Positions 49,300 through 61,449 of a DNA stretch of 64,000 bases are shown here, piece by piece (the stretch's first letter is position 1; each line of letters begins with the position of its first letter). Below the pieces are notes generated by a model. That model was given only the letters and a program-made list of their open reading frames with translations, was not told the DNA's origin and ran no database searches. The stretch lies in NCBI RefSeq assembly GCF_037042905.1, contig NC_087251.1, positions 47,192,373-47,256,372 on the forward strand, in the 5' to 3' direction. A program made the position numbers and the translations under genes. Origin of the DNA: Lytechinus pictus (lineage: Eukaryota; Echinodermata; Echinoidea; Temnopleuroida; Toxopneustidae).

Positions 49300-50409
49300 C
49301 GAATGACACTTAGTAAATTACTTTAATTCTTTAAAGCTTACCCGAAATAATATTTGTTTAAAATGGCATGTTTTAAATGATGGGCATAGTTATTCATTAC
49401 ACCGATATTTGCAGGCCTACATAAGATTTGTTTTATTTCCATTTCTCAATAGTTTTGGGGCCCCTTAAGCATTTTATCCAAAATGAAAATCAAGTTTGAT
49501 AAAATGAAAGGCCTTTTCATTATTCTGTAGGTTTATAACCATTCACATCAGTCCATGCAGCAATCAAAAGCAACAAACCAAAGTGCAGCCAACACGTGTC
49601 TTCTGCCAAACTATATTATCATAATTCTGACGCATAATTCCATACCCATACAGTGACACATGCTTAATCATATACCCAGCGATCTTGACTGGGATTAGCC
49701 TATATACCACTTATCAGTTCAATGTAAAGTAAAGTAGAATACTATGTAGCGAGCAGAGATTGTTCATCCATCCATGGTGGAGCAACTGGACGTCATAGTG
49801 ATTCCCAAGGTCACAGAGGTAGATTCTGTTCCTAGGGTATACATACACCAGACACTACTGGGTTGCTACAAGAAAATTGCTATCAATCGGCAAGTCTATT
49901 CTAGGTCCCTAAATCAATCATATGTTCTTCAATTGATTACAAATTTGCAATTGATTGTCGTTCCGCTTCTTGTAAAAATAAGTGCAATCTTGTTTGCTTA
50001 AGCTAAATTTGATATATCAATTGTAGAATTGCGACAGAATATTTGCAATTAATTGGAAATATTTTATTGCAACACCCCCTAAGAATGTACATTTTTTCTG
50101 ATTCATTATGTTCATTTATTTCGTCTTAGAGTATGCTTGTTTACCTATCTTACTTATTTTCTGATCTTACTCAGCAGCCACTTTTTATAAGCTTTCTAAA
50201 ATTATGAACGAATCGTAACAACACTGATAACGATAGAGATATAGATGATAATGATCATGATGATAATAATGATCATTATGAGTATGATAAGCTATTATCA
50301 GTTTCAACAGATAATTGTAAATTATGTTATGGTTTTGTATTATTTTTCTGTTGGAAATTTAAAAATACGAATTGGGAATCAACTGATTTCGACTAATAAT
50401 ATTAAATGA
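49300..50409. other. Intergenic sequence
   Basis: No gene recognised; the 75-residue frame at 49774-50001 has no family features. Confidence 0.6.
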
Positions 50410-50411
50410 TA

Positions 50412-50604
50412 CACTCTTAAAATGTTGGGCAACATACTGTCCACACAACAGTTGGTTAAAATATTTATCCAACTCTGGGTAGTTTTCAACCAACACTATG
50501 TAGTTTTCACCCAAAGCACACATTGGTTTAAATCTACCCAGAGTTGGATAAAGTTTTAACCGATTATTGTGTAAACAGTATGTTGCCCAACATTTTAAAG
50601 AGTG
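50412..50604. mobile_element. 193-bp palindromic MITE flanked by TA
   Basis: The ends CACTCTTAAAATGTTGGGCA and, reversed, CACTCTTTAAAATGTTGGGC give arms over 60 bp long that include AACATACTGT and TTATCCAACTCTGGGTAG. A TA lies directly outside each end, the target of Tc1/mariner-type elements. Confidence 0.88.
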
Positions 50605-51042
50605 TAATGTTAAAACTATTGTTGAATATATAGGGCCTATATAGTTATCTTCGTAGGAGAACTCAACTGTAGTGTGGTGAAACGTACAGTTTATTGCCTC
50701 GGAGAGTGTAATAAAATCATTTCAGTCTCTAGACTGAGATAGCTGTCATAAATATAATACTTTTTTTTCACTTTTCAAAGCTTGTATTTGAATGAATATA
50801 TACACAGTATATTACGTTTTCAGCCCCTGTCATGTTCGCTTTTAAGGAGTTGCTAACAATTTTGCTCTCTTGTATTGCATCATATTTTCATAATTTTTAT
50901 GGTTGAAAAAAAAAATGAAATTGAAATGGAAATAGAAATTGAAAGCCATACTAAGGGCACAGAAGATAGTGCGAGTTAAAAGAGATTGGGTCATAGAGGT
51001 GAAGGAGTTTGAGTTAGAGAAAGAAAGAGAGAGGGGTGGAAT

Positions 51043-51314
51043 CACTAGCGTACCTACGGGGGGGGGGCAGGGGGGCACTCTGCCCCCCCTGACGAGCCAC
51101 AACCCATACAAAAGTCATATACCTGCCCCCCCTGACGAGCTTAAAATACCTTTTTTGCCCCCCCCCCCTGACGAGCTTGAAGACCTTTATTGCCCCCCCC
51201 CCCCTGCTGATGAGCTTGAAGATTTTTTTTTTTTTGTTTTTTTTTTTGCTTGTCAATTTTTTTTCTGGTACGAGAACCTTAATTTTTTTTATTGAAGACC
51301 TAGGTACGCCACTG
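51043..51314. mobile_element. hAT-type MITE with 8-bp target duplication
   Basis: The left end CACTAGCGTACCTACGGG and the reversed right end CAGTGGCGTACCTAGGTC are typical hAT termini. The flanks 51035-51042 and 51315-51322 are both GGTGGAAT, a perfect 8-bp duplication. The interior repeats CCCCCCCTGACGAGC four times. Open frames inside are Pro-rich artefacts. Confidence 0.93.
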
Positions 51315-51977
51315 GGTGGAATGGTCGTGTGTGTATGGGTGTGTGCTAGTGAGGGAGTGCGAGCGCGTGTGTGTATATGCACGTGAGGTTGCTTGTGTTT
51401 GCGTAGGAGTGTTTATGTGTATTTAAGGGAAACGAGACAGAAGAATTGCCAAAGAACCACGAGATTATGTTGTAATCATTAAAGCAGGGATTCTCAAATG
51501 GTGTCGCGCGCGCCACTTGTGGCGCACCGAGCCTTGCGGAGTGGCGCGTGGGAGCCGGTATGGAAAAAAAAATAAAATAAAAGTTTCATCTACTATTAAT
51601 CTGGAATTGAGGTTTGAGCATTTTATTACAAAGGGAAAATAGAAAATTCAGCTCTTTTTGAAATCTAAATGCTTATTGATTTCCTCTGATTTTGTGTAAT
51701 ATAGCATTCGATAACCCCTATTATGGAGGATCGATGGTGTTCTTATTTATTCTATTCTTGATGTATTCATTTACAATTGGTACAAAGACTATGTACATAA
51801 ATTATGTGAACATAGATTTGTGAACAGTGCTTTTGATAATAATGATAATCATAATTACGTTTTATTTACTCAGGGTAGCCATTTCGGTAAGGGAACTGCA
51901 GCAGGCCCTGCATTTCCATGTAATATGTTATTTACTACCCTTCTCCAATCTAAATGCTGAGCGCCAAGCAAGAAGGC

Positions 51978-52090
51978 AGAAGGTTCCATTCCTATATATA
52001 TATATTTTTCTGTATGACTGTTGGGTATCGAACCCACGGCCTCCCGTTCATGAGACTGACGCTCTACCACTGATCACCATACCCGGTTTG
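51978..52090 (-). mobile_element. tRNA-like sequence, probably a SINE or tRNA relic
   Basis: On the minus strand the stretch has AGTGGTAGAGCG (A-box-like), a CAT anticodon-like loop in GTCTCATGAAC, and GGTTCGATACC (B box). The acceptor arms pair for only about 5 bp (GTATG/CATAC) and then mismatch, so a functional tRNA is unlikely. It is followed by an A-rich, TA-rich tail. Confidence 0.55.
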
Positions 52091-52139
52091 CCTTTTAAAC
52101 ATGAACCTCATCAAGAACAAAATTTAATACAGAAACAAA

Positions 52140-53399
52140 ATAATAAACATTAATTTGAGCAAAAAACAAATTGTGTAGTATGTTGGTATTTTTATAATCT
52201 TCTGTTGATTTATATAGAACCCCTCTCGGCCATTTAAAAGGCTTCCTACTTCAGCTCTTCAGGGGGTCCTGCACCCCCCCCCACACCAAAATATTTCGCT
52301 CGTTCGCGTGTTGGATAGTGGAGCAGTCCAGATTCTCAACAAGAAATTTGGAGCTTAAACAAAGTTAATTGAGAATGGCTGCATTGAAGTATATGAGCAA
52401 GCTTTCTTCTCTCGTCTATCTAAATACGAAATTTCAATGTCCCCTCACTCAACCCATTGATAAAAATCGTTCCTTTCTCGTGGTGAATGACACGATAAAC
52501 CGCCAGACAGTTCAATCGTAGCGTTGATTTCCACTTTGAAGTTTGTCTTAATGTCTGCTATCGTTTCCACTTTCTCCAGGTCCCTCTTGGTGTCTATTTT
52601 GGTTTCGTTTTTCCGTCACCGCAGGTTTATCTCTCGACTGATCAATGCGTAGATTAGTAGTCTAGGGTAGACAGATGTATTTAAATGTCCATTATCCTGT
52701 TGACATTCGCACCCCATACTATTGTTTGAAAGCGTGCAGTCATTGACTGAGCGATTGATCGTAAGCCTGCGGCTTAGAATGCCATGCAGACGCGGTTACA
52801 AACCACGTGATTGGTTCATCAACAGCATCTCGAGACATCATGTTACTTTCTATTGCGTCCTTAACATTGAACTTTTACTCTGCTAATTTCGATTGGTGAA
52901 TATCTTACATCGCCTTTTTTTTGCTACGTAGCACTGTGTTCAGCGGGACCAACATGCACTTTGAAGAGCCTTGGTTGTAAAATATATCCAGGGGTGTTTC
53001 ATGAAGTTGTCCGTAAGTTATTCTTCACAAACTATTGGTGGCATTATCTTGAGCTGAGTAATATATCGGTACTAGCAGACTTAGCATGTCGATTTAAGTT
53101 GTGTGAAACTTTTGGACAGTAAAAAATAATCAAATAATCCTGAAATAAAAAAATTACTCATTCCTAATGGGGTTCCCTATGTTTGGTTCTTTAAGAAGTT
53201 CGAACATTAAAAATTGAAGTCTTTTCATTGATTATTCTGTTCTTACAAAATGTGTCTCCGGCTGCTCTTTTCTATCTCGTCGTTCAGTACAGTGTCTGAT
53301 CAGGCTTATCGTCTATTAGAAGGGGTAGGAAAATGTTTAAGTTTGTCCGTCAATTACCCTTTTTTACAAGCCCCCAAAGGAAAGATTTTTTCTATTTCT
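52140..53399. other. Intergenic sequence
   Basis: No gene seen. GGGGTGTTTCATGAAGTTGT at 52992 resembles one end of the GGGGCCC..TTCATAAA MITE family but has no visible partner end. Confidence 0.55.
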
Positions 53400-54862
53400 T
53401 TGTTTAGGGCGATCCCCTGGCGATCGCTAATTGTTTCTGACTTAACATTTGTCCCTTATCTTGTTTGCAGATGATTCGACCTTATTTTTTTCTCATCAGA
53501 ATCCAAAAACTTTAGTTGATGTTATCAATTCTGAACTTATTAATGTTCCTGAATGGATAAGAGCCAATTGATTATCTTTGAGCCTTAACAAAACAAAATA
53601 CATGTTATATAGTAATTCCATAGATAAGTTACCGATGAACATTATGTTTGATAATAACCCATTAGAAATGATACCGTACACCAAATTTCTTGGAATAACA
53701 GTTGACAGTAAACTTTCTTGGAAAATCATCTTGAAAATATATCCAAAATAATTTCACGAAATATAGCTATTATTAATGGGCTAAAATTTTGCATTCCCTC
53801 CACATCATTAATCATGCTTTACTCATCCTTAATCTTGCCTTATTTAAACTACGGGATTCTTATTTGGGGTAATACCCATCAATATTTATTAGATAATTTA
53901 TTACTTTTGCAAATGAAAGCACTTCTTAATATTCATAGTACAGCTTTCCGTTCTCATACGGACCCACTTTTTCTAGAAAGTAAACTGCTGAAAGTCAAAG
54001 ACCTGTATTTACTACAGTTAGGGCACTTCATGTATAGTTAAAATAATAATGCACTTCCCCATATTTTTGATGCCATGTTCCCTAAAAATCAATTTTATCA
54101 TAACTACCCCCCGAGACACTCTGACGAACTTAACATACCACTTCACAGAACTTCACTAGCCAAAAAATACATTCCTATTCAACGGTCCTAAATTCTGGAA
54201 CTCCCTATCTTATAATGTTAAAGACAGTGTCTCTTTAAAGTCATTCAAACGGAAACTCAAACTTATCCTGCTTCATTCCTATAATTCTTCGCAACGGAAC
54301 TAACACTTCATTATCTTGATTATCATCCTTACATTTTCCATTTTTATTGTTTTATCTTTTTTCATCTTATATTGTCTAGTTATGTCATCTTTTGTTATTT
54401 CACCAGATCAAGCTGGTTTGTGGTCGGCCCTTCCCCAGCCCTTCTGAATTTTCCTCCTTTTTAAAGAATTTACTTATTATGTTATTATCTTGTTATGTAC
54501 TGTCCCGTCTCTTGTTTTGTCTTGTCTTCTTTGTCTTGTCATTCTCTCTCTCTTTCTGCTTTTTCTTCTGCCTATTCATTGTCCAACATATCCTTCACAG
54601 CGAAGACCTCTTTGTGTGAACAGCTTTGCATTTGTTCAGTAATTATGTTTACATCAATATGATTTCGACCTTTTTGTTCCTTTTCTTTTTTTCTTTCCTG
54701 TATATATACGCATATATGAATAAGTCGACTACATTTTCTTCATTTCCAAGGGGATCCACACTTTACAAGAATGCTCGTCTGTAAAATTGTACTTGATTTG
54801 TATTACTTTATATTACTTTGTGTTATGTTTTGAATGGAAATAGAATAAAGAATTGAATTGAA
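53400..54862 (+). pseudogene. CR1-like LINE reverse transcriptase, decayed
   Basis: FADDSTLFFSHQNPKTLVDV from 53466 contains the catalytic ADD box. A stop (TGA at about 53568) replaces the Lys expected in WIRANKLSLN. The frame continues YTKFLGITVDSKLSWK, shifts at about 53720 to HLENISKIISRN, reaches PYLNYGILIWGNT, has another stop at 54039, and ends with NGPKFWNSLSYNVKDSVSLK after one more shift. The 3' end GAATAAAGAATTGAATTGAA is LINE-like. It is related to the fragment at 39905-40870. Confidence 0.9.
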
Positions 54863-57800
54863 AATTGAATTTATTCTGAGAGTTAAACAGTAAAATAAAT
54901 AATAAACAATAACAAGAAAAGTTAATTACTAGAAATATTGCTATGGATCCTTCCAAGGCTCTTCAACAATAAAATTGAGACTAGGTGCAAAAAAATTACA
55001 ATTTTCAAAAAGAAATGGACAAACAAAGAATTTATAAATTAATAAATAAATCAGAAAAAACAAATGGCCAATAAAGAGCAAAGACATATCCAAATTTTGT
55101 TCAATAAAAATTGACCGTTAAAAAATGGGAATTTTTTTCTAAGTCCCAGTCAGTCTTTATAAATACATTAAGAGGAAATTTCCCAGTGCCCCCCCCCCCC
55201 TTAGATCACACATTCGGAATTTAAACTTTAAGCAAATCTGTCGAGATATTTTCATTGAGGTAGTTTTAACAACAAACATGTTATCGCCAATGCAATAGCA
55301 ACATTGAAATGTTTATTATCTTTCACGCCACTGAGAGGCGAAGCGCGGGTCAGAAATAGGACATAGAAGATGCATGGTATTTTTGATGTATTACTATATC
55401 CACGGTTGACGTAATACGCCCTGGGCATATTTGTATACATTTGGATGGTAAACAAGTAAAGCAACATCGTGTAACATGGCATGTTTATCGCATTATTAAA
55501 TCCTAATTCATGAACTGACATGTTGTCACCGAAGACCCTATAGATAATAAGATCGTATAACCGTTGATCTGGTTTCGGAAGCTAGTTGTTTAATTCAATT
55601 TTGGCAGTACATGTATCTGAACATCCCCTTTTTGTTATCCCAGCCACTGCAGTAATCGTATTAAATGCGTCATACACAAGTATTACAAATTTATATCTGG
55701 ATCAAATCTATAACCTCATGCATGCGTTGGAGTAATGTGGAATGATATTTGTCGGATGTGTCTCATTCTACCGTGTGCAATGAACGTTTAAGTTGTAAGT
55801 CCGATCTAGAAAGAAACAATTTAAATTATCCACAAGTCAGAATTTGGAGAAAAAAGTGAAAACCGTGGGATCAGGATGTCTAATGTCGAAGAAAGAACAT
55901 CATACTGTATACACACACACACCATCCACACCCCACTAATATTTATATACGCACTGCCTAGTACTTTTACATGCAATGCAAGTTGGGTTATCTTACTTGA
56001 ATGACTTATGCCAGCTCACACACACACACACACACACACACCCACACGCACGCTCACCCTACCCCCACACATATACCGTAACAAACACACCCATACACAC
56101 ACCCACCCACCCTCACATTCCATCCAACACACGCAACACATGCATATACCCTCACATACACGCACAAGCACAATATGTCAACTCTCCACACTTAATTTAC
56201 ACACTCATGACCCATCTCAGGCTCTCATGCGCGCGCACACACACACACACGCCAGCACTGGAAAATAAGTTTTCACAGATAACATTGAATTTAATGAGAC
56301 CGTCCACACATCGATTCATGCCTTTGATCACGATCGAGTTATGAGACCCTCAAGAAAGAATTCCTAATTTTTTTTCCGTTTGTCACCGATTTCTCGGTAG
56401 AGATTAATTTCATTCCAGATTTGCTATGATCAGTTGTTCTTTAATCAGTGGTATTGTTCGTGTTGATATCATTACTGGTTTATTAACATGTATTACTTAA
56501 CAGTGCCTTTTCCAGAAAAGTTATCACCGCTTTTTATTTTGGAAGCATTTTGAATATGGATAAGCCTCATAATTTCGTATTTTTTTTAAATAAACCAAAC
56601 TTACACGTGTGGGACATGTGAGTGGGTGCGTGTTTTAGTTTGTATGTGTAAGGTTGTGAATGAGCTAAATGGTTGCTCCTACAGCCGAGAAACAGGTCCC
56701 GTTGTGTATAAATGTATTATAACTCTTTAGGTTAAGTTGTACAAGATTTTTTTTTTGAATTATGAGAATATGAAAATTATGAAGTGTACAAAATTGCAGC
56801 CCTAAGTATGTTACAATAATTTCTTGCCAAAGTATGACTGATTCTGAATTTTTATATCCTAACTGGCTGATGGCCATAAATGATATTTCCTATGAATTGT
56901 GTTGATGGCATTAATCTGAAATAAAATTATCGCATATAACTGATGAAGCAACATGGCATGCAATATTCAATTTATCGCTAAAATCACAAGTAACAACGGC
57001 AATCATACATCAACTTTAACATGTTTATGTAAAAAAATTAGCTGGAATATTTTAAAAGAAGCATGCCAACTTGACCGTTCCACATATACGGTCCACGAGC
57101 ACCTCACGCGCATGCGTACACATCAACTTTCCATGAAATGTTATTATATCCCTTGACATCATTAGTTTTTGACGGAAGAATGTCTCTGACCTTCAATTCT
57201 GCTACGGTACTATATCGATTTAATTTTGTTTGTTCCTATTTTTGCCCCTTCCTACGAAAATTAATGAAGAAAAAGGTATACAAAGAAAGATAGATAGAGA
57301 GAGCGAGAGAGAAGAATAGAAGAGAAAGATGAAAATCAGAAAGAGAGTTAGAACTGTAGTATTTTCCGGCAAAGGGACGGGTGAGTGTTTTGATGGGTTT
57401 TTTTCGAATCTCGGATAACCAAAATGTGAAGGTCTTCTGTCAGTAGGCATATTAGTATAATTGCATACAGAACGAAGTTTACTCACTCATCCCATCTCTT
57501 TTCAAGTCAATTAAGACTCATCTGCTAAAAATAATATGCCCGAGCCGACCAAGGCCAGTGACGCTTATGAAAACCAATAGAATACAATTACTAAAACTGT
57601 AGTGTACTTTTGCATAAACAAAAAAAAGCGAATGGAACGCCATTTTTTTAAATTATGGTTTAGCTGTTTTAATACTTTGTATATTTGAAACGGTATGATT
57701 GTTTGAAAATCTATACGGCCATGGTGTAGACAATTATTTTTTAGAATAAAATGTACTCTTCTTTCATTTAGTAACCAGTATACCTCAATACACAGTTCAC

Positions 57801-58400
57801 TAATAGAAAATATTCAAATGAAACAAATTGATTGAACATTTCTTTCTTGGAAAAAAATCTAACAACACCACTAACATTTTCTGAAAACACAGAGCAGCAC
57901 AATTTACTTTTAAAGTAAATTGAATAATTTGCTAAAACCGTGCCTTTTAGGTCAATCTCACATGAAGTACATGGCATATATAAATCACAATTGATACATT
58001 TATAATTATTTAATATCACGTGTTTAGGGAAAAGGTACCATAGAACGACGTTTCATATTTTTCAACCCAAACAACACGAGTAGCGATGACTGGTTTTTTC
58101 CTTCCTCCTATATATATATATATATATATATATAATCATAAACATTGGGAATGATAATCACTATAACGCCACAGTCATACTAGCGAGACTGACTCCTGAA
58201 CGACCATATATTACATTATTTCCGATAACATACCATCGGTCGGTTTGGAATCGGTTTCCTTGGTGGGACTGTAGCATACGATTTGATTGGTCACAGAAAT
58301 CGATGGTTTGGTGAGTAGATTTTACTTTAAATAAAACCTCTCAATAACTATATTCCCCGTACTTTTTATCCAACATTTTGAAATAAATATGGAATCCATG
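54863..58400. other. Intergenic with microsatellites
   Basis: (CA)n and CA-rich tracts at about 56019-56110 and 56230-56254, and (TA)n at about 58110-58133. No gene recognised; Thr/His-rich frames in the CA tracts are artefacts. Confidence 0.65.
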
Positions 58401-58681
58401 CCCTGTTGGAAAGAACAGAGTTTCACACAGTGTGTCCACATAGTGGACTATGCGAACTTATTATTCACACTGTTAAAATGCTCAAATTCAACAGTTTTGA
58501 GATATTTTTCACACTGTGGACACCTCGACAGTGTGACACCACGTATTCACATGGTTGTGAATATGTGATTCACACTGTTGTAATGCTGAAATTTAACAGT
58601 GTGAGGGTGATTTCACATTGTTCCACACTGTGAATACATTGTTGCACACACTCTGGAAGGCTGTGTTCTTTCCAGTAGGAA
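58401..58681. mobile_element. TIR element rich in TTCACACTGT
   Basis: The left end CCCTGTTGGAAAGAACAGAG and the reversed right end TCCTACTGGAAAGAACACAG are inverted repeats. The interior repeats CACACTGT or its inverse ACAGTGTG many times, so it can fold in several ways. No target duplication was identified. Confidence 0.65.
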
Positions 58682-60154
58682 CTGTTAAGATTCTTAGTAA
58701 CAAAAAATTAACACTATGTTCACCAATCCTGTTTGCCATGTAAGATTCACATTTTAGACAAAATATACCATTAACAACATTTAAGATTTACGTTTCAGAT
58801 TTGTGCAAATTAGACATTGAATGGTGCAAGAATAACAATTTGATTTAAGTATGTGATTATTCACATATAAAAAATAATAAATTATACTTCAAAGGGTTTT
58901 GTGTCATTTTACAGAAGTGAGCAATTAAATCTTCCATCATATATGAAGCTAAAATGCACAACAATTTATGCAGCATATCAAACATTTGTTAAGAATAAAT
59001 CACTTCAGTTGCTGATGAACTCGTTAAACGAAGCATTCAAGTTACATGTACATCCATTCAATTATTTCCTAAATGAACGTTTTAACGCAAAGGAACATCC
59101 TTATATACAGATAATATCTAGATATTAATAGATGCCGTTATCTTTTACAAGTCTGGCATTGACTTGAAGCCTTGAGATCGCCCCCATCGTATATACGCGA
59201 AGGAAGAATACACAAATATTGCAAAATCAAATGTCATTTTACACGCCAAATCGCCAAAGTATCTTTAAAAATGTGTTATGAATAATGAATTATTTTGAAT
59301 TTATTTCAATTAAATTACTTACAGTATCCAGAAAACATTACTGCTTATTGTAGATTAATGCAAACAATGAAGTATGTTTAATTTTTGCTTCCTGGATTTC
59401 ATATTTTTCCTGTGATAAAGATATCAAATTAATTTCTCCGATTGAATGTCTCTATATTTTTATTTAATCAAAAATACAATTATAAATATTTTGTTCTCAC
59501 GAAGTAGAGCTGAGAACAAAATTGACTAATTGTTCTACTCGAAACTTTCGTCAGGTTCTTCCGCCAATATATAATTGACAACGTACGCCTAATTCATTAA
59601 TCATTATCTCTATCACAATGCTATTAATGTATTAAGTTACACACATCGTACACACTCAGACGAAAATGAGTGAAACTCTTATAACGTTAACTCGTATTTA
59701 CAGATAAGAATAAAAGGCATAATGAAAAAGATTTTTAACTTGGTCTTTCTAATTATAGGACAGTACTGCACAAAAATGATGTTCTAAATATACAAATATA
59801 TATAGATTAGAGTGATAGTACACACATCGTGAATAGCAGCTGCGTTTCTTAGGTTTTAACATGAATTCAACATGTTCTCCATATTCACAAACTACGTGGC
59901 CTTTCAAAGACTTCGTTGACGGTAAAGGTGCTGCATTTTATGTCATTTCTCTGTTGTCCATTGCACACGAAGTGACTGTTCTATTCAAACCATTGCACAA
60001 TGTAGCTTATAACCACCAAAGATTGCTCTGTCTTCTTTAAAACCATGTGCGTCAGAGAACCAAAGACCGCGTCAACCTCCGCACAGTCCTGCGTCAACAG
60101 AATCATTTTTCGTGTGCAAAGGACATGTCTATCTGGACAGATGGCAATTATGGC
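58682..60154. other. Intergenic sequence 3' of the FABP gene
   Basis: AT-rich; nothing recognised. Confidence 0.6.
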
Positions 60155-60160
60155 AGTTTA
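60155..60160 (-). terminator. Candidate poly(A) signal of the FABP gene
   Basis: TTTATT on the plus strand is AATAAA on the minus strand, about 320 bases beyond the FABP stop codon. Position and strand fit, but other AT-rich matches are possible. Confidence 0.35.
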
Positions 60161-60475
60161 TTTTTTACTCACTAGGCACACAGATGATAGGGGTTAATGT
60201 GGTTTCCAACAAGAACAAAACTTATTTGAGAATTCTTTCATTTCTATTTTTGGAAGCCACAAATGAAATATATAGGCCTACTGATAGTGGTACATGCGAA
60301 CACTGTTAATATAAGTGAAGCTACAATATACTTATCAGACTATAAACAGGACTATAACAGTTAAAACTTTTATGCATGTGTTACCAAAGGATGTCTGCGA
60401 TGCTGCAACTTGTCTGGAACTTGTGTCGGTGTGTGCTACGGGAGCTGACTGCGGTGATCAATCTCCTTGTCCGGC

Positions 60476-60895
60476 TCAGTTTTCGATGTCCGAAGATCGC
60501 TTGAAGACTCGGGTACACTTTACAGTGCCCTTGGAACAGGTCATGATCATCTCACCATCAATGACTTCCCGAACGACCACGTGTGGTTCATCGGACTCTT
60601 CCTGCTCCAGAAACCTAATCTTGTTGTCGTCTTCCAGTCTGGCGATGGTCATCTGCTTCAGGCCGTTGGGGAGAAGGTCCTCAAACGGGACACCAATGGT
60701 GAACTCCTGCTCGTGTATAGTGATGACAGGAACGTTCATTTTGATGTTAAAGGAATCCCCGTCTCGCGTGATGTCACAAGAAGGGTGCATATGAACCGCC
60801 AGCTTCCGCATCGGTGCATTTACACCCATTTCTTTCAGATACTCTTCGAAGTTCTCGCTACGGATAAGCTTCCAATTGCCAATTAGAAGTGACAT
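60476..60895 (-). CDS. Fatty-acid-binding protein family, intronless
   Basis: 139 residues, close to the family's usual 130-140. FABPs are cytosolic ten-stranded barrels that bind long-chain fatty acids or related lipids. Seen here: the N-terminal signature IGNWKLIRSENFEEYLKEMG (residues 5-24); a helix-turn-helix segment; strand pairs such as FNIKMNVPVITIHEQEFTIG and IRFLEQEESDEPHVVVREVI; and the closing strand GTVKCTRVFKR (about 123-133). The carboxylate-binding pair R-x-Y of many members is R-V-F here. The start Met22 of the longer frame (60895) has context AACAATG and gives the canonical N-terminus; an in-frame ATG at 60958 would add 21 atypical residues. Most FABP genes have three introns; none is present. 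The nearest relative (heart, brain, or CRABP-like) cannot be decided here. Confidence 0.93.
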   Translation of the reverse strand: MSLLIGNWKLIRSENFEEYLKEMGVNAPMRKLAVHMHPSCDITRDGDSFNIKMNVPVITIHEQEFTIGVPFEDLLPNGLKQMTIARLEDDNKIRFLEQEESDEPHVVVREVIDGEMIMTCSKGTVKCTRVFKRSSDIEN

Positions 60896-61330
60896 TGTTA
60901 CAAATATATATCTTGTTCGATGATTTAGAAAATATAGAGAACAGATATTCAGCTGCAAGTAATGATTTATGAGTTAATAATGCAATTTTAGAGTTTTGTT
61001 TTGAAGAGAACGATGATTAATGCTTTGAAGTCTGAAAGAGTATTTGCACTCCAACTCCAGTGATAGCTCAGAGTGATAGATGACGACAGACTAAACAGTG
61101 ACATGAATGTTCGGCAAGAATTAAGCTGGATTGAGACCGAAATTCTTGGGAGTGAACGTCGGGCTATCCCTCGTCAACCCGACTCGCATAACTCAGCGAT
61201 GATGACTGGGAGCTGGTGTTAACGCATCTCCTGTCTGCCGATTGATGCAAAGTAGAAAAATATGATACTGGTTCGTCTGGTGCGAGGATTATCAGGCAGT
61301 CTGTTGATCTGTGCACGCTGTTCAGGGCGA

Positions 61331-61336
61331 TTTATA
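61331..61336 (-). promoter_or_regulatory. Candidate TATA box of the FABP gene
   Basis: The minus strand reads CCATATAAATCGC. CCAAT motifs (ATTGG on the plus strand) lie 21 bp upstream at 61357-61361 and again at 61442-61446. This predicts transcription starting near 61300 and a 5' UTR of about 400 bases unless a leader intron exists. Confidence 0.5.
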
Positions 61337-61449
61337 TGGAACAGACGATGCAGTCGATTGGAAGAGCTTCCATCTCACGGCGGTTGGCTCTCCGGTGAAT
61401 TTGGCGCACTACTTTCACTGTTATGACAACCCTCCTCTCTGATTGGTCG

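Noticed and set aside
50842..51382. Pro-rich frames on both strands
   Set aside because: Produced by the C-run repeats inside the hAT MITE.
51978..52090. A functional tRNA-Met gene
   Set aside because: A and B box-like sequences are present, but the acceptor stem pairs for only about five positions, so it is better read as a relic or SINE head.
55976..56344. Thr/His-rich frames of 86 and 122 residues
   Set aside because: They arise from CA-dinucleotide tracts.
60315..60886. Plus-strand frames of 159 and 139 residues
   Set aside because: Shadows of the FABP coding sequence on the opposite strand.
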